The notes under the pieces: generated by a model
What the model was told of the DNA's origin: nothing
Seen by the model: the letters and a program-made list of their open reading frames with translations, nothing else
Database searches by the model: none
Program-made: the position numbers and the translations under genes
Assembly: GCF_027923465.1 (NCBI RefSeq)
Contig: NZ_BRLB01000012.1
Coordinates: 103,998-167,997 of the forward strand
Direction of reading: 5' to 3'
DNA from: Vallitalea longa
Lineage (GTDB): Bacteria > Bacillota > Clostridia > Lachnospirales > Vallitaleaceae
Length of the DNA: 64,000 bases
Shown: one piece after another, positions 53,126-62,959 of the stretch
Layout of the letters: the number at the start of each line of letters is the position of its first letter
How positions within the stretch are numbered: position 1 is the stretch's first letter

Positions 53126-53334
53126 CTGTTATCACTCCAAATTATTTTTTTTGATTCTAAAGTTCTAGCATTTATATATGTAATATTAATTATAGTTTCT
53201 ATACGGTCTATGAGCAAAGGAATTATGTTGAATAATACTTCTTGATAACTTGAATTAATAAGGAAAATATTATATACTTTCACTATAGTTGGTGAATACA
53301 TTATTAAATCATTTGTTTAAGGAGATATTAATAT

Positions 53335-54603
53335 ATGGAAGGTACAGTTAAGGTGTTTGGTAAAGAGATAGAATATGATTTTTTATCAGGTTGGATTAAG
53401 TACAATAGATTACAAAAGGAATATTCTCAAGAAGCTCTGGCATATGGAATTTGTTCTAAGAGTCATTTGAGCTATTTTGAAAACGGTAAGAAAACGTTAA
53501 GAGGAGAAATAATTGAAGATTTACTTAGGAAATTAGGTATTGATAGTATAGCTGAAGTAGAGAATATAGGAAATCTAAGACAGAAATTTTATGCCATGAT
53601 GTTGATGATTGAGACATTTGATTATGAAGAAGCAACTAATATATACGATGAATTACAACAAATGGAGGGTGCCATAAAAATGTCTCCCTATAACATTGAA
53701 TATAAGATTTATCAATTATTATATAAAGTTTTTGTTCTAAAAGAAGAATACAGCGTACTAAAATATGAAATAAGCAATATTGACAAAATATATAATTCAC
53801 TAACAAGTAAATTAAAATATATTTTTTTGTTAGTTTCAGGAAATCTAGTATACAATTATGTAAGACATGATGAAGGTATTAAAATACTGGAAAAAGCTAT
53901 TGAGATTAAAGAAACTTCTTGGATTAATTATATATTAGGTCGCAATTATTGTTTCAATTATCGACAGATAGAAGGGATTTATAGACTTGAGAAAGCATTA
54001 GAAACTTATGAAAGAAATGGCTACTATAAAAATGTTATGTGGTGTCACAATTATATAGGGGTATGTCATTGTTTTCTAAAAAATTATATAAAAGGTGAAA
54101 AATATCTTATTTCAGCACTCAACGGAGCAAAATATTTTGATATAAAAAAAATCTATTGGAATATATATACTAATTTATCGTATCTATATGCTAATATAGG
54201 TGAATATGAAAAATCAATGTATTATAGCAGAAAAGGAATAAACACCAACAATCATCCGTTACTTCCAGCGTACAACTATGCAGAAGTATGTTATAAATTA
54301 AATAGATTGGATGAAGTACAGAAAATATTCAATAAATATCTTACAGAAGAATATAAAGATGATGTTTATTATAATCTGTTGGAATTTCTAGAACTCAGAA
54401 TATATCATATAGACGAAGAAATATTTTATATAAGGACAAAAGAGATATTAGATTATTATGAAGAAGTTAATAAAATAGATCTAACTATAGATTTGAAGTT
54501 AGGATTGATAAATCATCTGGAAAGTAGAAGAAAATATAAGGAAGCTAATAAAATATATAAGAACCTATTAAAAATGTATAATAAGGTTTCATTTATAGAA
54601 TAA
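53335..54603 (+). CDS. XRE-type HTH and TPR regulator (RRNPP-like)
   Basis: The N-terminal helix-turn-helix (residues about 15-75: IKYNRLQKEYSQEALAYGICSKSHLSYFENGKKTL) is of the Cro/C1 type. The remaining 340 residues form helical TPR-like repeats (AKYFDIKKIYWNIYTNLSYLYANIGEYEKSMYYS and others). This architecture matches RRNPP quorum-sensing regulators (PlcR, PrgX, Rgg), whose TPR part binds a secreted peptide. No obvious signal-peptide gene lies next to it. RBS AAGGAGAT. It is divergent from one MFS gene and convergent with another, so it may control transporter expression. Confidence 0.85.
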   Translation: MEGTVKVFGKEIEYDFLSGWIKYNRLQKEYSQEALAYGICSKSHLSYFENGKKTLRGEIIEDLLRKLGIDSIAEVENIGNLRQKFYAMMLMIETFDYEEATNIYDELQQMEGAIKMSPYNIEYKIYQLLYKVFVLKEEYSVLKYEISNIDKIYNSLTSKLKYIFLLVSGNLVYNYVRHDEGIKILEKAIEIKETSWINYILGRNYCFNYRQIEGIYRLEKALETYERNGYYKNVMWCHNYIGVCHCFLKNYIKGEKYLISALNGAKYFDIKKIYWNIYTNLSYLYANIGEYEKSMYYSRKGINTNNHPLLPAYNYAEVCYKLNRLDEVQKIFNKYLTEEYKDDVYYNLLEFLELRIYHIDEEIFYIRTKEILDYYEEVNKIDLTIDLKLGLINHLESRRKYKEANKIYKNLLKMYNKVSFIE

Positions 54604-54645
54604 ATATATTATTTGATTTTGCATAGCTTAATGGAAAATCTGGAT

Positions 54646-55899
54646 TTAAGTATTGCATTTTTTTAGTTTTGTATTTCTAACAAAGAAAGCTATACTTCCA
54701 GTGAGCCTTAGTATTGCAACAAGAATTAATGTAAAATATATGGATGTCATATCTTTTAACCAAACGCTAAAAAGTGGTGCTATAGTTGCAGATATATTAA
54801 TGAAGATACTATATATCGCAATATATATGGTTCTATTTTTATCTGGAGTGACTTCTAATAGGAGATTCAAAAGAATAAGTATCGTACCAGCTGTAGAAAT
54901 CCCTGCAATTATGTTGAAGAATACCAATTGTAGCATTGTATCTGATAATACATATAATATTGGAGTAATGGACATGCCAAGTGTAGCTAAAGCCAGACCA
55001 AAGCTATTTCCCTTTTTATCAGCGAATTTTGCCCATATAGTCGATGTAATGATTGAACAGGCTCCACTTACTATTGTCATTATACTCAGCCATGATTCAT
55101 TAGCACCTAATATTTTTATTTGGTAAATACTGAATAAAGGCCAGCCCATCTGCCATCCGAAATGAAACATAAGGGAACATATCATAAAAGTAATCAGTTT
55201 TTTATGTTTTGGTATATCTTTGAATGTTTGAAGGAACAGTGTAAAATATTTTTCTTTTACGATTTCTTCTTTATCTTGTCTGTTCTTAAATCTACGTAAC
55301 ATAATTAATTCCAGAATTCCAAAGATGAAGGCGATAAAAAAGAATATTTGGTACATGGTAATGGTTTGAGCAGGTGTTTTTGGTATTAAAGTAAGTGCTT
55401 GACCTGATAAAAATGATATTATTAATCTTATAGCATCAGAATACCTGTTTCTTAGACTCATTGCTCTTCCTCTATTACGAGGTGTGAATATATCTCCCAT
55501 TGAAGATTGATAACCCATTATAGCTATAGAGCCAGGAAAATTCATAAAACCAATAAGTAATACAAATAATAATGGCTTATTAACAGTGCCTAGAAATGGT
55601 ACTATAACAATTAACAAATATATTAATTTTTGAGCAAGTAAAAACTTACCTGTAATTTTTGTTTTACTTTTAGCTGATTCAATTATAAGTGCACCTGGTA
55701 AAAAAGCAAAGACACTTAATAAAGCAGGTAGAGAGTTTATTAATGCAAAGTGATAATCATTTCCACCTAATCTTTCAGCGAACTTTGCAAAATAAGGTTT
55801 TACTAGATTGATTGATACTGAAAATGCAATACCATTATATATATTAATTTTAATATTATAGTCGGTAATACTCTTTTTCTTACTTCTATTAAGAAACAT
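54646..55899 (-). CDS. Major facilitator superfamily transporter
   Basis: A 417-residue membrane protein with about twelve helices. It starts NIYNGIAFSVSINLVKPYFAKFAERLGGNDYHFALINSLPALLSV and contains GDIFTPRNRGRAMSLRNR, an MFS-like cytoplasmic loop. It differs in type from the other two MFS proteins. RBS AAAGGACG. The function is not apparent; convergence with the XRE-TPR gene gives a 42-base gap. Confidence 0.85.
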   Translation of the reverse strand: MFLNRSKKKSITDYNIKINIYNGIAFSVSINLVKPYFAKFAERLGGNDYHFALINSLPALLSVFAFLPGALIIESAKSKTKITGKFLLAQKLIYLLIVIVPFLGTVNKPLLFVLLIGFMNFPGSIAIMGYQSSMGDIFTPRNRGRAMSLRNRYSDAIRLIISFLSGQALTLIPKTPAQTITMYQIFFFIAFIFGILELIMLRRFKNRQDKEEIVKEKYFTLFLQTFKDIPKHKKLITFMICSLMFHFGWQMGWPLFSIYQIKILGANESWLSIMTIVSGACSIITSTIWAKFADKKGNSFGLALATLGMSITPILYVLSDTMLQLVFFNIIAGISTAGTILILLNLLLEVTPDKNRTIYIAIYSIFINISATIAPLFSVWLKDMTSIYFTLILVAILRLTGSIAFFVRNTKLKKCNT

Positions 55900-56226
55900 A
55901 ATATACGTCCTTTATGTAAAATTATATTTTGTAAAATTCTATTCTATAATTACCTAAAAATTTTTACAAGGCTTGATTTCATTATTTGTTTTATAACGTT
56001 ACAAGTTTGATTGTAAATCCAATATAATAAAAAGTCAATACTGTAAATATCATGTGAGAGTGGACATACAACTTAAATAATGTCAAAAGGAGCTTTCTTG
56101 TATTAATATTTTATAGGCTAACTTATTTACTTAACATTAATGAAAATATAAATTATTATATGTATGGATTTAATATAATTACAAATAATATAAGAGAATA
56201 TAATTTTTATAAGAGGTGTTAAAAAA
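55900..56226. other. Intergenic region, no gene seen
   Basis: AT-rich divergent region of 327 bases. It should contain promoters for both flanking genes, but I see no well-spaced consensus and no repeat or RNA structure I can support. Confidence 0.5.
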
Positions 56227-56754
56227 ATGACTAGAAAAATATTTATCTGGGAGTTTGTAGGATTAATAGGTGTTCTGATTTTATGGACTATATTGCATAA
56301 TTCTTATCAGAATACTAGGATAATGAGTTTATCGTTGATTTCAGCAGTAAATGAAAGCATATGGGAACATGTTAAGATTGTTTTTTTCTCTTTGTTTACA
56401 TTATATATTGTAGAAGCGTTTTTCATAGCTAGATATTGTAAAAATTTTTGGTATGGTAAAATGATGGGGTTATTAACAGTGATAGTTACAACATTAATCT
56501 TATTTTATGTATTGACAAGCATTGGATTAACATTTGCTACAGCTGATATTATAGCTGGTATAGTGGGATTTGTATCAGCGCAAATAATAAGTTATAGAAT
56601 ATTAAAATCAGAAGTCAATCATTCTAACTACGAAAGAATATATATGTCTTTAATAGTAATATTGATAGTACCATTTTTTGTATTTACATTTTATCCTATC
56701 AAATCAGATTTATTTAAAGATATAATCACTAATGCTTATGGTATATTTAGGTAA
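56227..56754 (+). CDS. DUF6512-like integral membrane protein
   Basis: A 175-residue protein with four or five transmembrane helices. The segment LISAVNESIWEHVKIVFFSLF (residues about 38-58) is the hallmark of a small Clostridia membrane family that I believe corresponds to DUF6512; its function is unknown. RBS AAGAGGTG. It lies before the Tad-like genes but is separated from them by 425 bases with a terminator, so it is not part of that operon. Confidence 0.8.
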   Translation: MTRKIFIWEFVGLIGVLILWTILHNSYQNTRIMSLSLISAVNESIWEHVKIVFFSLFTLYIVEAFFIARYCKNFWYGKMMGLLTVIVTTLILFYVLTSIGLTFATADIIAGIVGFVSAQIISYRILKSEVNHSNYERIYMSLIVILIVPFFVFTFYPIKSDLFKDIITNAYGIFR

Positions 56755-57011
56755 AATATTAGTATTAAGATTATATACTAATACAACCAAATTCAACACA
56801 AATCATCAATATATTCAATATTGTTACAAAAAATATAAAATTTTGTGGACAAATACTTTAATATAATTTATAATTATTTATAGTAGTATTAAGTATGAGA
56901 TTTGTTAGGACATATATTACTATTAATGAAATGATTTTTTCAAAACTTTGGGGGGGATATATCAATATTTGTAATGCTGTTTTAATTAATTATTTAATAT
57001 TAATTTGACTT

Positions 57012-57038
57012 ATAAGCTTGCAAAAGGCTTATTTTTTT
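57012..57038 (+). terminator. Intrinsic terminator upstream of the Tad-like locus
   Basis: ATAAGC and GCTTAT (57012-57032) form a short stem followed by seven or more Ts. The remainder of the 56755-57179 gap holds a G-run at 56950 and the dispersed repeat at 57055, but no gene. Confidence 0.6.
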
Positions 57039-57054
57039 ATTGAATAAGAAAGTT

Positions 57055-57103
57055 CTACTTTCTATTTTATTTGAAATCTTTTATGAGGCATTGCCTCTTT
57101 TGT
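57055..57103. repeat. 49-base dispersed hairpin repeat, copy 2
   Basis: Matches 17319-17367 at 45 of 49 positions: GAAATCTTTTATGAGGC, three-base loop, GCCTC, then TTTTGT. A preceding AGAAAGT/ACTTTCT pair forms another hairpin. The two copies lie 40 kb apart in unrelated contexts. Confidence 0.6.
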
Positions 57104-57179
57104 TTTGCCTAAATGTAATATGATATTTTTAAAATATTCATTGATATGATTCATTACAATAATATATGGAGTTGGTATT

Positions 57180-60100
57180 ATGGAAAGAAAAACAGATGGG
57201 GCAGTAACAGTCTTTTTAAGTTGTATATTGTTAATAATGATTGTATTTTCATGTACAATTATTGATTATACACGAATCAGGGTAGTAAAGTTACAATCGC
57301 TTAGGGCGTTGAATAACGCTACTAATTCAATTCTATCTAATTACGATTCACAAGTATCAGATGAATATGGAATATTTATGTTAGAAAAAGATGACTATGC
57401 AGATAAGATAGAAAACTATGTCAATGCATCTTTAATACCCAATCAAAATTTACCTGAAATGAACAAAATATATCAAATATTATATCCAGAAAATAGTAAA
57501 AAATTTTTTAATTTATATGATTACAAGCTGAATGTTACTAATATAAAACCATCAAATAGTATTATAGATAAGAATACAGATTACACTAAATTACAAATAT
57601 TGGAATATATGAAGTACAGAGCTCCATTAATGTCGATAGAGCCATTTCTGGAGAAACTGCAATTAGTTTCAAAAGCATCAAAAACAACTAATCTACTAAA
57701 GGAGAAAATGAAAATTACTAAAAAGGTTTCTGATATAGATAATAAATATAGAGAACTTGAAAGACTGATTGATGGACTTGACATTAGTGAAAAAGGCTAC
57801 ATTAGTTATGAGGATTATTTTGTTAAAGGAATATTGGCTGATAGTAGCAATTCCAAGTCAATGTGTTTTAATGAAATAAATAATAGTAATGTCAGAAGCA
57901 TTCTACAAGATACTGTAATTGATATTAATGATAATATTGATGATATCATTAAATGTATGAATAGGATAGACGATAATAAATATTCTTTAGTCAATACATA
58001 TAAACATCTCTATAATGCTAATGAATATATTAGTGATATATTAGAGGATGAATATTTAAGCGAAACAGATTATGAAAAATTAGATGACTGGAAAGATAGA
58101 AGAGATGATTTAAGAGATTCTTTTGAAGGTGAATTGGAAGATATTGAGGATTACAAGAATAATATTGATGATTGTATATCTCATATTATTGATTTAGAGT
58201 ATTATTTAGATAAAAATAATGAAGCGATTGATGTAATAGAGGAGATTGAAGATAAGGGAGATAAAGTAAAAGATTCCATAGATAATTTAGAAAATGATAT
58301 TAAGAAAAACAAAGATGAAGTAATAGAATCCACCACTATCGCTATAAAAGATGAATTGCAAGATCTAAAGGGTAAATTAGCCATATCAAATGAAAAAGGT
58401 GAAGAATATAATCTTGTCAACAATCTATATGCTATAAAAGATGAGTTAGAAAATAATATTGAAGTATTGCACGATACTATTCCATATACCAAAAGACTGA
58501 AAAACGAAAATAAGAATCTAGTAAATGATATAATTTATAACGGATTTGATAGCTATGAAGAAGATATGATAGATTCATTTTTAGGTGAAGTAAGATCATC
58601 AAGCAATCTGCTTCGTAATCAAAATAGCTACACAAAGAGAAATCATGACTATACAAGTAATATGGAAGATATATTAAATGATATAAAAAACAGTTTGAAC
58701 AATAAATATTCGACTATGAATATGGTTTTTAATTATGGAGATATGAAAACTTTATCAAAAAATGAAATCGATAGAGTTGATTTACGGGATGAAGTAAAGG
58801 AAAACACTCAAAATATTGAGTTTAACAACAAAGCTACTGATGTTAGCGAAAAAATAGACAAAACTAATTTACCCTCTGTTATTAGTAAAAACAAGGACTA
58901 TATAAATCTAATATCAGATGAAAATGCTGACTTCTATAATAAATCTAGTGGTAATTATGTAGATAAATCATTAAGTGTGTTTGCAGAAATAGGTGATAAA
59001 TTAAAAAATGCAGCATATGACCTTAGAGATGAAATTTACATAAATGAATATATATTAGGAGATTTTAGTACAGCTACAGATAATCTAACCAATTCTATGC
59101 CTTTAACACTAAGCAATTATTCTAAAGAAGATCACTTCCTGAATAATGAAGTTGAGTATATATTAAGAGGCAGTTTAAATGAAAATACTAATTTGAAACA
59201 TGTATCAAATACTATATTGGGCATGAGATTCGTAATGAATTATATCCATATTATAACCAATTCAACTAAAAGGACTTTAGTAATGGGTATAGCAACTGCT
59301 ATTGCAGGATGGTGGACTTTTGGATTAGGAACATACATTGTAGCAGCACTGATTATGGCAGCTTGGAGTTATGCGGAGTCATGTGTCGATGTTAGATATC
59401 TATTAAAAGGGGAAGAAATACCTTTTATTAAAACAAGTGGGGATTGGTATACGAGCATAGAAGGTATCAGTAATGGAATCATCGATAAAGCATCAGATGA
59501 AGTATGTGATATATCTATGCAGTTGATTAATAAAGCATCTACTGGCTTGAAGAATAATATATCTACCTTGACCAATAAATTAGATGAAGATGTCAGGGAA
59601 TATGCAGAAGGTAAATTATCACAAGTGCTAAATGATGCTAGTAGAACATTAAAATATTCAATAGATGAAGTTGATGATACAATAGATTCAGTTATTAATA
59701 ATGCATTTAACAATATTAGAGAAAAAATAAGTGAAAGACCAAAATCTAGTGATTATAGTAATACTATATTTAGTGGTCTCATTAATGATGTCATAGATAC
59801 TATATATACTCAATATGAAGACAGAGTCAGTACTGCTTCTTATTCACAAGTAATCAATATTAAAAAAGAGATAATCAAAAAATTTGGTGATAAGATAGAT
59901 AATGTAAAACAAAAAATTATTAATGGAGTAACTGGAGAATTAAGTGGTGTCAATAGTGTGATTGAATCAGAATTAAAAAAGGTTGTTGATAAGACATCGC
60001 GTAGATACAAAGAAATAACCAAAAAACAGATTAACCAAATTGCATATAAAGTAAGAAACAAAACCTCTAACAATATAAATTCAGCTTTAGATGATGTATT

Positions 60101-60419
60101 AAATGTAGAAGGTAAGGGTTCTAAAATAAAATCCTTGATGCCATCATTTTCTTATAATGATTATCTTAGACTTATGTTATTAATAGGTGTTGATGATGAT
60201 AAAAAACTATATAGGGTATTGGATCTGATACAATTTAATCTTCAAAAAAGTAGAAATGATAATAATCTAAATCTAACTAATTATATATCTGGCTATGATG
60301 TGTCGGCAGAAGTAACAGTCAATTATTTGTTTTTTGATTTGCCATTTATGCCAAATAAAGCCAAAAGATTAGGTAAGAAAGGTTATACATTCAATATCAA
60401 TACTTTAATGGCATATTAA
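57180..60419 (+). CDS. DUF5702 domain protein, large pseudopilin-like Tad-associated protein
   Basis: A 1079-residue protein with an N-terminal pilin-like hydrophobic segment (GAVTVFLSCILLIMIVFSCTIIDYTRI, about residues 7-33), as in DUF5702 and TadG-like proteins. A long Asn/Asp-rich, coiled-coil-prone extracellular region follows (residues about 180-690, then 750-1000), with a second hydrophobic segment near 699-735 (LVMGIATAIAGWWTFG). It is probably a surface component of a Tad-like pilus. The closest neighbours are two TadE-like proteins and a prepilin peptidase. RBS GGAG. The precise role is unknown. Confidence 0.85.
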   Translation: MERKTDGAVTVFLSCILLIMIVFSCTIIDYTRIRVVKLQSLRALNNATNSILSNYDSQVSDEYGIFMLEKDDYADKIENYVNASLIPNQNLPEMNKIYQILYPENSKKFFNLYDYKLNVTNIKPSNSIIDKNTDYTKLQILEYMKYRAPLMSIEPFLEKLQLVSKASKTTNLLKEKMKITKKVSDIDNKYRELERLIDGLDISEKGYISYEDYFVKGILADSSNSKSMCFNEINNSNVRSILQDTVIDINDNIDDIIKCMNRIDDNKYSLVNTYKHLYNANEYISDILEDEYLSETDYEKLDDWKDRRDDLRDSFEGELEDIEDYKNNIDDCISHIIDLEYYLDKNNEAIDVIEEIEDKGDKVKDSIDNLENDIKKNKDEVIESTTIAIKDELQDLKGKLAISNEKGEEYNLVNNLYAIKDELENNIEVLHDTIPYTKRLKNENKNLVNDIIYNGFDSYEEDMIDSFLGEVRSSSNLLRNQNSYTKRNHDYTSNMEDILNDIKNSLNNKYSTMNMVFNYGDMKTLSKNEIDRVDLRDEVKENTQNIEFNNKATDVSEKIDKTNLPSVISKNKDYINLISDENADFYNKSSGNYVDKSLSVFAEIGDKLKNAAYDLRDEIYINEYILGDFSTATDNLTNSMPLTLSNYSKEDHFLNNEVEYILRGSLNENTNLKHVSNTILGMRFVMNYIHIITNSTKRTLVMGIATAIAGWWTFGLGTYIVAALIMAAWSYAESCVDVRYLLKGEEIPFIKTSGDWYTSIEGISNGIIDKASDEVCDISMQLINKASTGLKNNISTLTNKLDEDVREYAEGKLSQVLNDASRTLKYSIDEVDDTIDSVINNAFNNIREKISERPKSSDYSNTIFSGLINDVIDTIYTQYEDRVSTASYSQVINIKKEIIKKFGDKIDNVKQKIINGVTGELSGVNSVIESELKKVVDKTSRRYKEITKKQINQIAYKVRNKTSNNINSALDDVLNVEGKGSKIKSLMPSFSYNDYLRLMLLIGVDDDKKLYRVLDLIQFNLQKSRNDNNLNLTNYISGYDVSAEVTVNYLFFDLPFMPNKAKRLGKKGYTFNINTLMAY

Positions 60420-60439
60420 TAAAGAAAAGAGGTATTAAT

Positions 60440-61603
60440 ATGAAGAAGGTAAAAGGATCTTTAACTGTAGAAGCAGCATTGGTTTTACCCATATTCTTGA
60501 TGGCTATATTATCTATCATGTATATTATGAAGATAATATATATACATGAAAATATTCAGCAAAGTCTATCGGAAACCGCTAATGAACTAGCAACCTATTC
60601 TTATATACTGGATAAAAGTAAAATATTAGGAGCACAACAGGAAATATATCAAAATGCCAGTAGGAATTCAAGTAGCGGTAAAAATATGTATAATCGGTTA
60701 GAGGATTTATTTAAATCAATTGAAGGTGGAAATTCTTATACATATGAAGAAAAAAAACTTGATACTACTTTTGTTCATACATCCAATACCAGTGATTTGA
60801 ATAGTAACATAGATAATTTTTTAGGTATTATCACTAAGATCAAAGGTATAATGAAAGACAATGCAGAAACAGCTTATGGAAGTCTATACGAAATGGTTGA
60901 TTCATTGGATTCCGTTTTAAATAGTGTTAAAAAGACAATGGTCAGTGGTTCTTTATGTGAGGGTATATCTGTAGCCAATAACTATGTAGGAACTAAGATT
61001 GCTGAAAAAATACTAGATAACTATATTACAGATGAGCAATACGAACGATGGTATATAGTTGGAGGCAAAAAAGGTATGAACTTCAGGCATTCAAAATTCA
61101 TGTTGGATAATCAAGACATTGATTTAGTAGTTAAATATAGAATAAACATACCAATGCCTTTTCCTGGAATCAGAAACATACCAATGACCCAGAGGGTAAA
61201 AGTAAGAGGGTGGACAGGCAATGGTGGCGATCATAATGAATGTATGGAAGAACAAAAAGTATCATCACAAAACTATGAGGAACTTACAGATGAGACTATA
61301 GTTTATTGTGTGAAAAATAGTAATGTGTATCATAAATATCTAACTTGTGTTAATAATGTTACTATCCCTGAAATATATGATAGAAGTAAGCACAAACACA
61401 AATTATGTGAACGCTGTTCCAAAAATGTAGATATGAGTAAAATCAAATTTGTCTATCATACACCTAGTGGAGAGGTATATCATGTTGATTCTTCATGTAC
61501 ACAGATTCATTCAGATATTATTGAAATGACTAAAAAAGAGGCTGAAGAATCAGGTAGGCACTTATGTAAAAATTGTATAAGAACAATGGAAAGGTTGGAA
61601 TAA
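60440..61603 (+). CDS. TadE-like pseudopilin with duplicated C-terminal cysteine/histidine modules
   Basis: A 387-residue protein with a type IV pilin-like N-terminus (KGSLTVEAALVLPIFLMAILSIMYIM, about residues 4-29), matching TadE/TadG pseudopilins. The middle is helical. The C-terminus has two similar modules, at about residues 296-330 (VYHKYLTCVNN, then LCERCSKN) and 344-380 (VYHVDSSCTQI, then LCKNCIRT). Each carries a His and three Cys in a spacing that could bind zinc. RBS AAGAGG. Twenty bases separate it from the DUF5702 gene, so they are co-transcribed. Confidence 0.85.
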   Translation: MKKVKGSLTVEAALVLPIFLMAILSIMYIMKIIYIHENIQQSLSETANELATYSYILDKSKILGAQQEIYQNASRNSSSGKNMYNRLEDLFKSIEGGNSYTYEEKKLDTTFVHTSNTSDLNSNIDNFLGIITKIKGIMKDNAETAYGSLYEMVDSLDSVLNSVKKTMVSGSLCEGISVANNYVGTKIAEKILDNYITDEQYERWYIVGGKKGMNFRHSKFMLDNQDIDLVVKYRINIPMPFPGIRNIPMTQRVKVRGWTGNGGDHNECMEEQKVSSQNYEELTDETIVYCVKNSNVYHKYLTCVNNVTIPEIYDRSKHKHKLCERCSKNVDMSKIKFVYHTPSGEVYHVDSSCTQIHSDIIEMTKKEAEESGRHLCKNCIRTMERLE

Positions 61604-61605
61604 AT

Positions 61606-62211
61606 ATGGAAGTAGCTATTATTATATTAGGATTGTTACTGGGAACATTCACTTCTTGCTATGTACTGGATATTAATTTAAAGACCTTAATCAAATTCAA
61701 TAAACGGCTAAAAATCAAGTGCTTGATAATAAGTATAGCAATGGCTATAGTTTCTTTCTTTATCTATTGTCAATATGGCTATTCAAATCATTTTATAGCA
61801 GTTTTATTGACATCATGGTTTCTGATTAGTGTGAGTATAAGTGATTGGAAAGATAAACAGATACCAGTAGACATATTGATAATTACAGATGTACTGGGAG
61901 TCATATTACTGTTTTTTAATCCTAATGTGGAATTGATTCATTCAATGATCGGTTTTTTTGGAGTTGGAGGTTTTGTTTTACTGATTTCAATTATAACAAG
62001 AAAAGCTATAGGTATGGGGGATGCTATAGTCATTGGAACAATCGGATTAATCTTAGGATATAAAATGGCATTAACTGTACTTGTTTATTCTTTAGTTCTG
62101 GTTGGTCTTATAGGTTTGGTGTTAATGACCATTGGAAAAGTCAATAGAAAAACCCAATTACCTATGGTTCCGTTTATACTCACTGTTTTTATGGTAATAC
62201 TCATTATATGA
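61606..62211 (+). CDS. A24-family prepilin peptidase (TadV/CpaA-like)
   Basis: A 201-residue membrane protein with about six helices and the two active-site aspartates of type IV prepilin peptidases: Asp80 in SDWKDKQIP and Asp139 in GMGDA. It would cut the leader peptides of the pseudopilins encoded on both sides. The start at ATG 61606 is two bases after the preceding stop codon, so translation is probably coupled; the longer upstream frame overlaps the TadE gene and lacks an RBS. The N-methylation domain is absent, as usual for the short TadV type. Confidence 0.88.
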   Translation: MEVAIIILGLLLGTFTSCYVLDINLKTLIKFNKRLKIKCLIISIAMAIVSFFIYCQYGYSNHFIAVLLTSWFLISVSISDWKDKQIPVDILIITDVLGVILLFFNPNVELIHSMIGFFGVGGFVLLISIITRKAIGMGDAIVIGTIGLILGYKMALTVLVYSLVLVGLIGLVLMTIGKVNRKTQLPMVPFILTVFMVILII

Positions 62212-62249
62212 TAATCTATAAATGTATGAAAAGAGATAAGGTGAATAGT

Positions 62250-62867
62250 ATGAATAATAAGTTAGAAGGTAGCTTAACCGTAGAAGCTGCACTTATTTTC
62301 CCGATAATTTTCTTTACGGTCATATGTATTATATACATAGGTATCTATCTGTATGATGTAACTAGTTTAGAAGCTATCGTTAATGAAACATCAGGCAGAT
62401 ATCAGTTGGCATATACTAAAAAAATTGATTTCGATACAGGTAAAGCATTGTCCAGTGAAAGTAGAATAGATGAAGGGATATATTGGAGGTTGGCATATGA
62501 TAGAAGCCTTAACGATAATGCAGAAGCTTACATAAAAAAACAAATCAAAGAGCGTTTGATAATGAATGAAGAAGATATTTATACTGCAATAAAGCTAAAG
62601 AATTATGTATTGAAGAAATACATTACTATTACTGTTGAGAAAGATTTCAATACACCATTTGTCATAATAAATAATTTATTGAGAATCAATGATTCAGGGC
62701 TGAATATGTGCGTGAATTCGAAAGTACTTGTTAATGAACCTTGTGAATTAATTAGAAATATAGATATGATAGATGATATGACAGATTATGTTCCTGCAAT
62801 AAGCAATGTAAAAGATAAGTATGATGATAAAGTAAATGATATAATAGAATTTTTTAATAATCTCTAA
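62250..62867 (+). CDS. TadE-like pseudopilin
   Basis: Translated from ATG 62250 (RBS AAGGTG) it has 205 residues with the pilin-like segment LEGSLTVEAALIFPIIFFTVICIIYIG near the N-terminus and a compact extracellular domain. It shares the SLTVEAAL motif with the other TadE-like gene, which suggests processing by the adjacent peptidase. The frame from 62208 overlaps the peptidase gene and is less likely. It closes the visible Tad-like set; no TadA ATPase or TadB/C genes are in this window. Confidence 0.83.
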   Translation: MNNKLEGSLTVEAALIFPIIFFTVICIIYIGIYLYDVTSLEAIVNETSGRYQLAYTKKIDFDTGKALSSESRIDEGIYWRLAYDRSLNDNAEAYIKKQIKERLIMNEEDIYTAIKLKNYVLKKYITITVEKDFNTPFVIINNLLRINDSGLNMCVNSKVLVNEPCELIRNIDMIDDMTDYVPAISNVKDKYDDKVNDIIEFFNNL

Positions 62868-62959
62868 TGATGGTATGTTATAATATGTTGTAGAATAATA
62901 TAGATAGTCGATATGTCCAAATTGAGATGAGACAAATAAAAGGAATGATTAGTTAAGTC

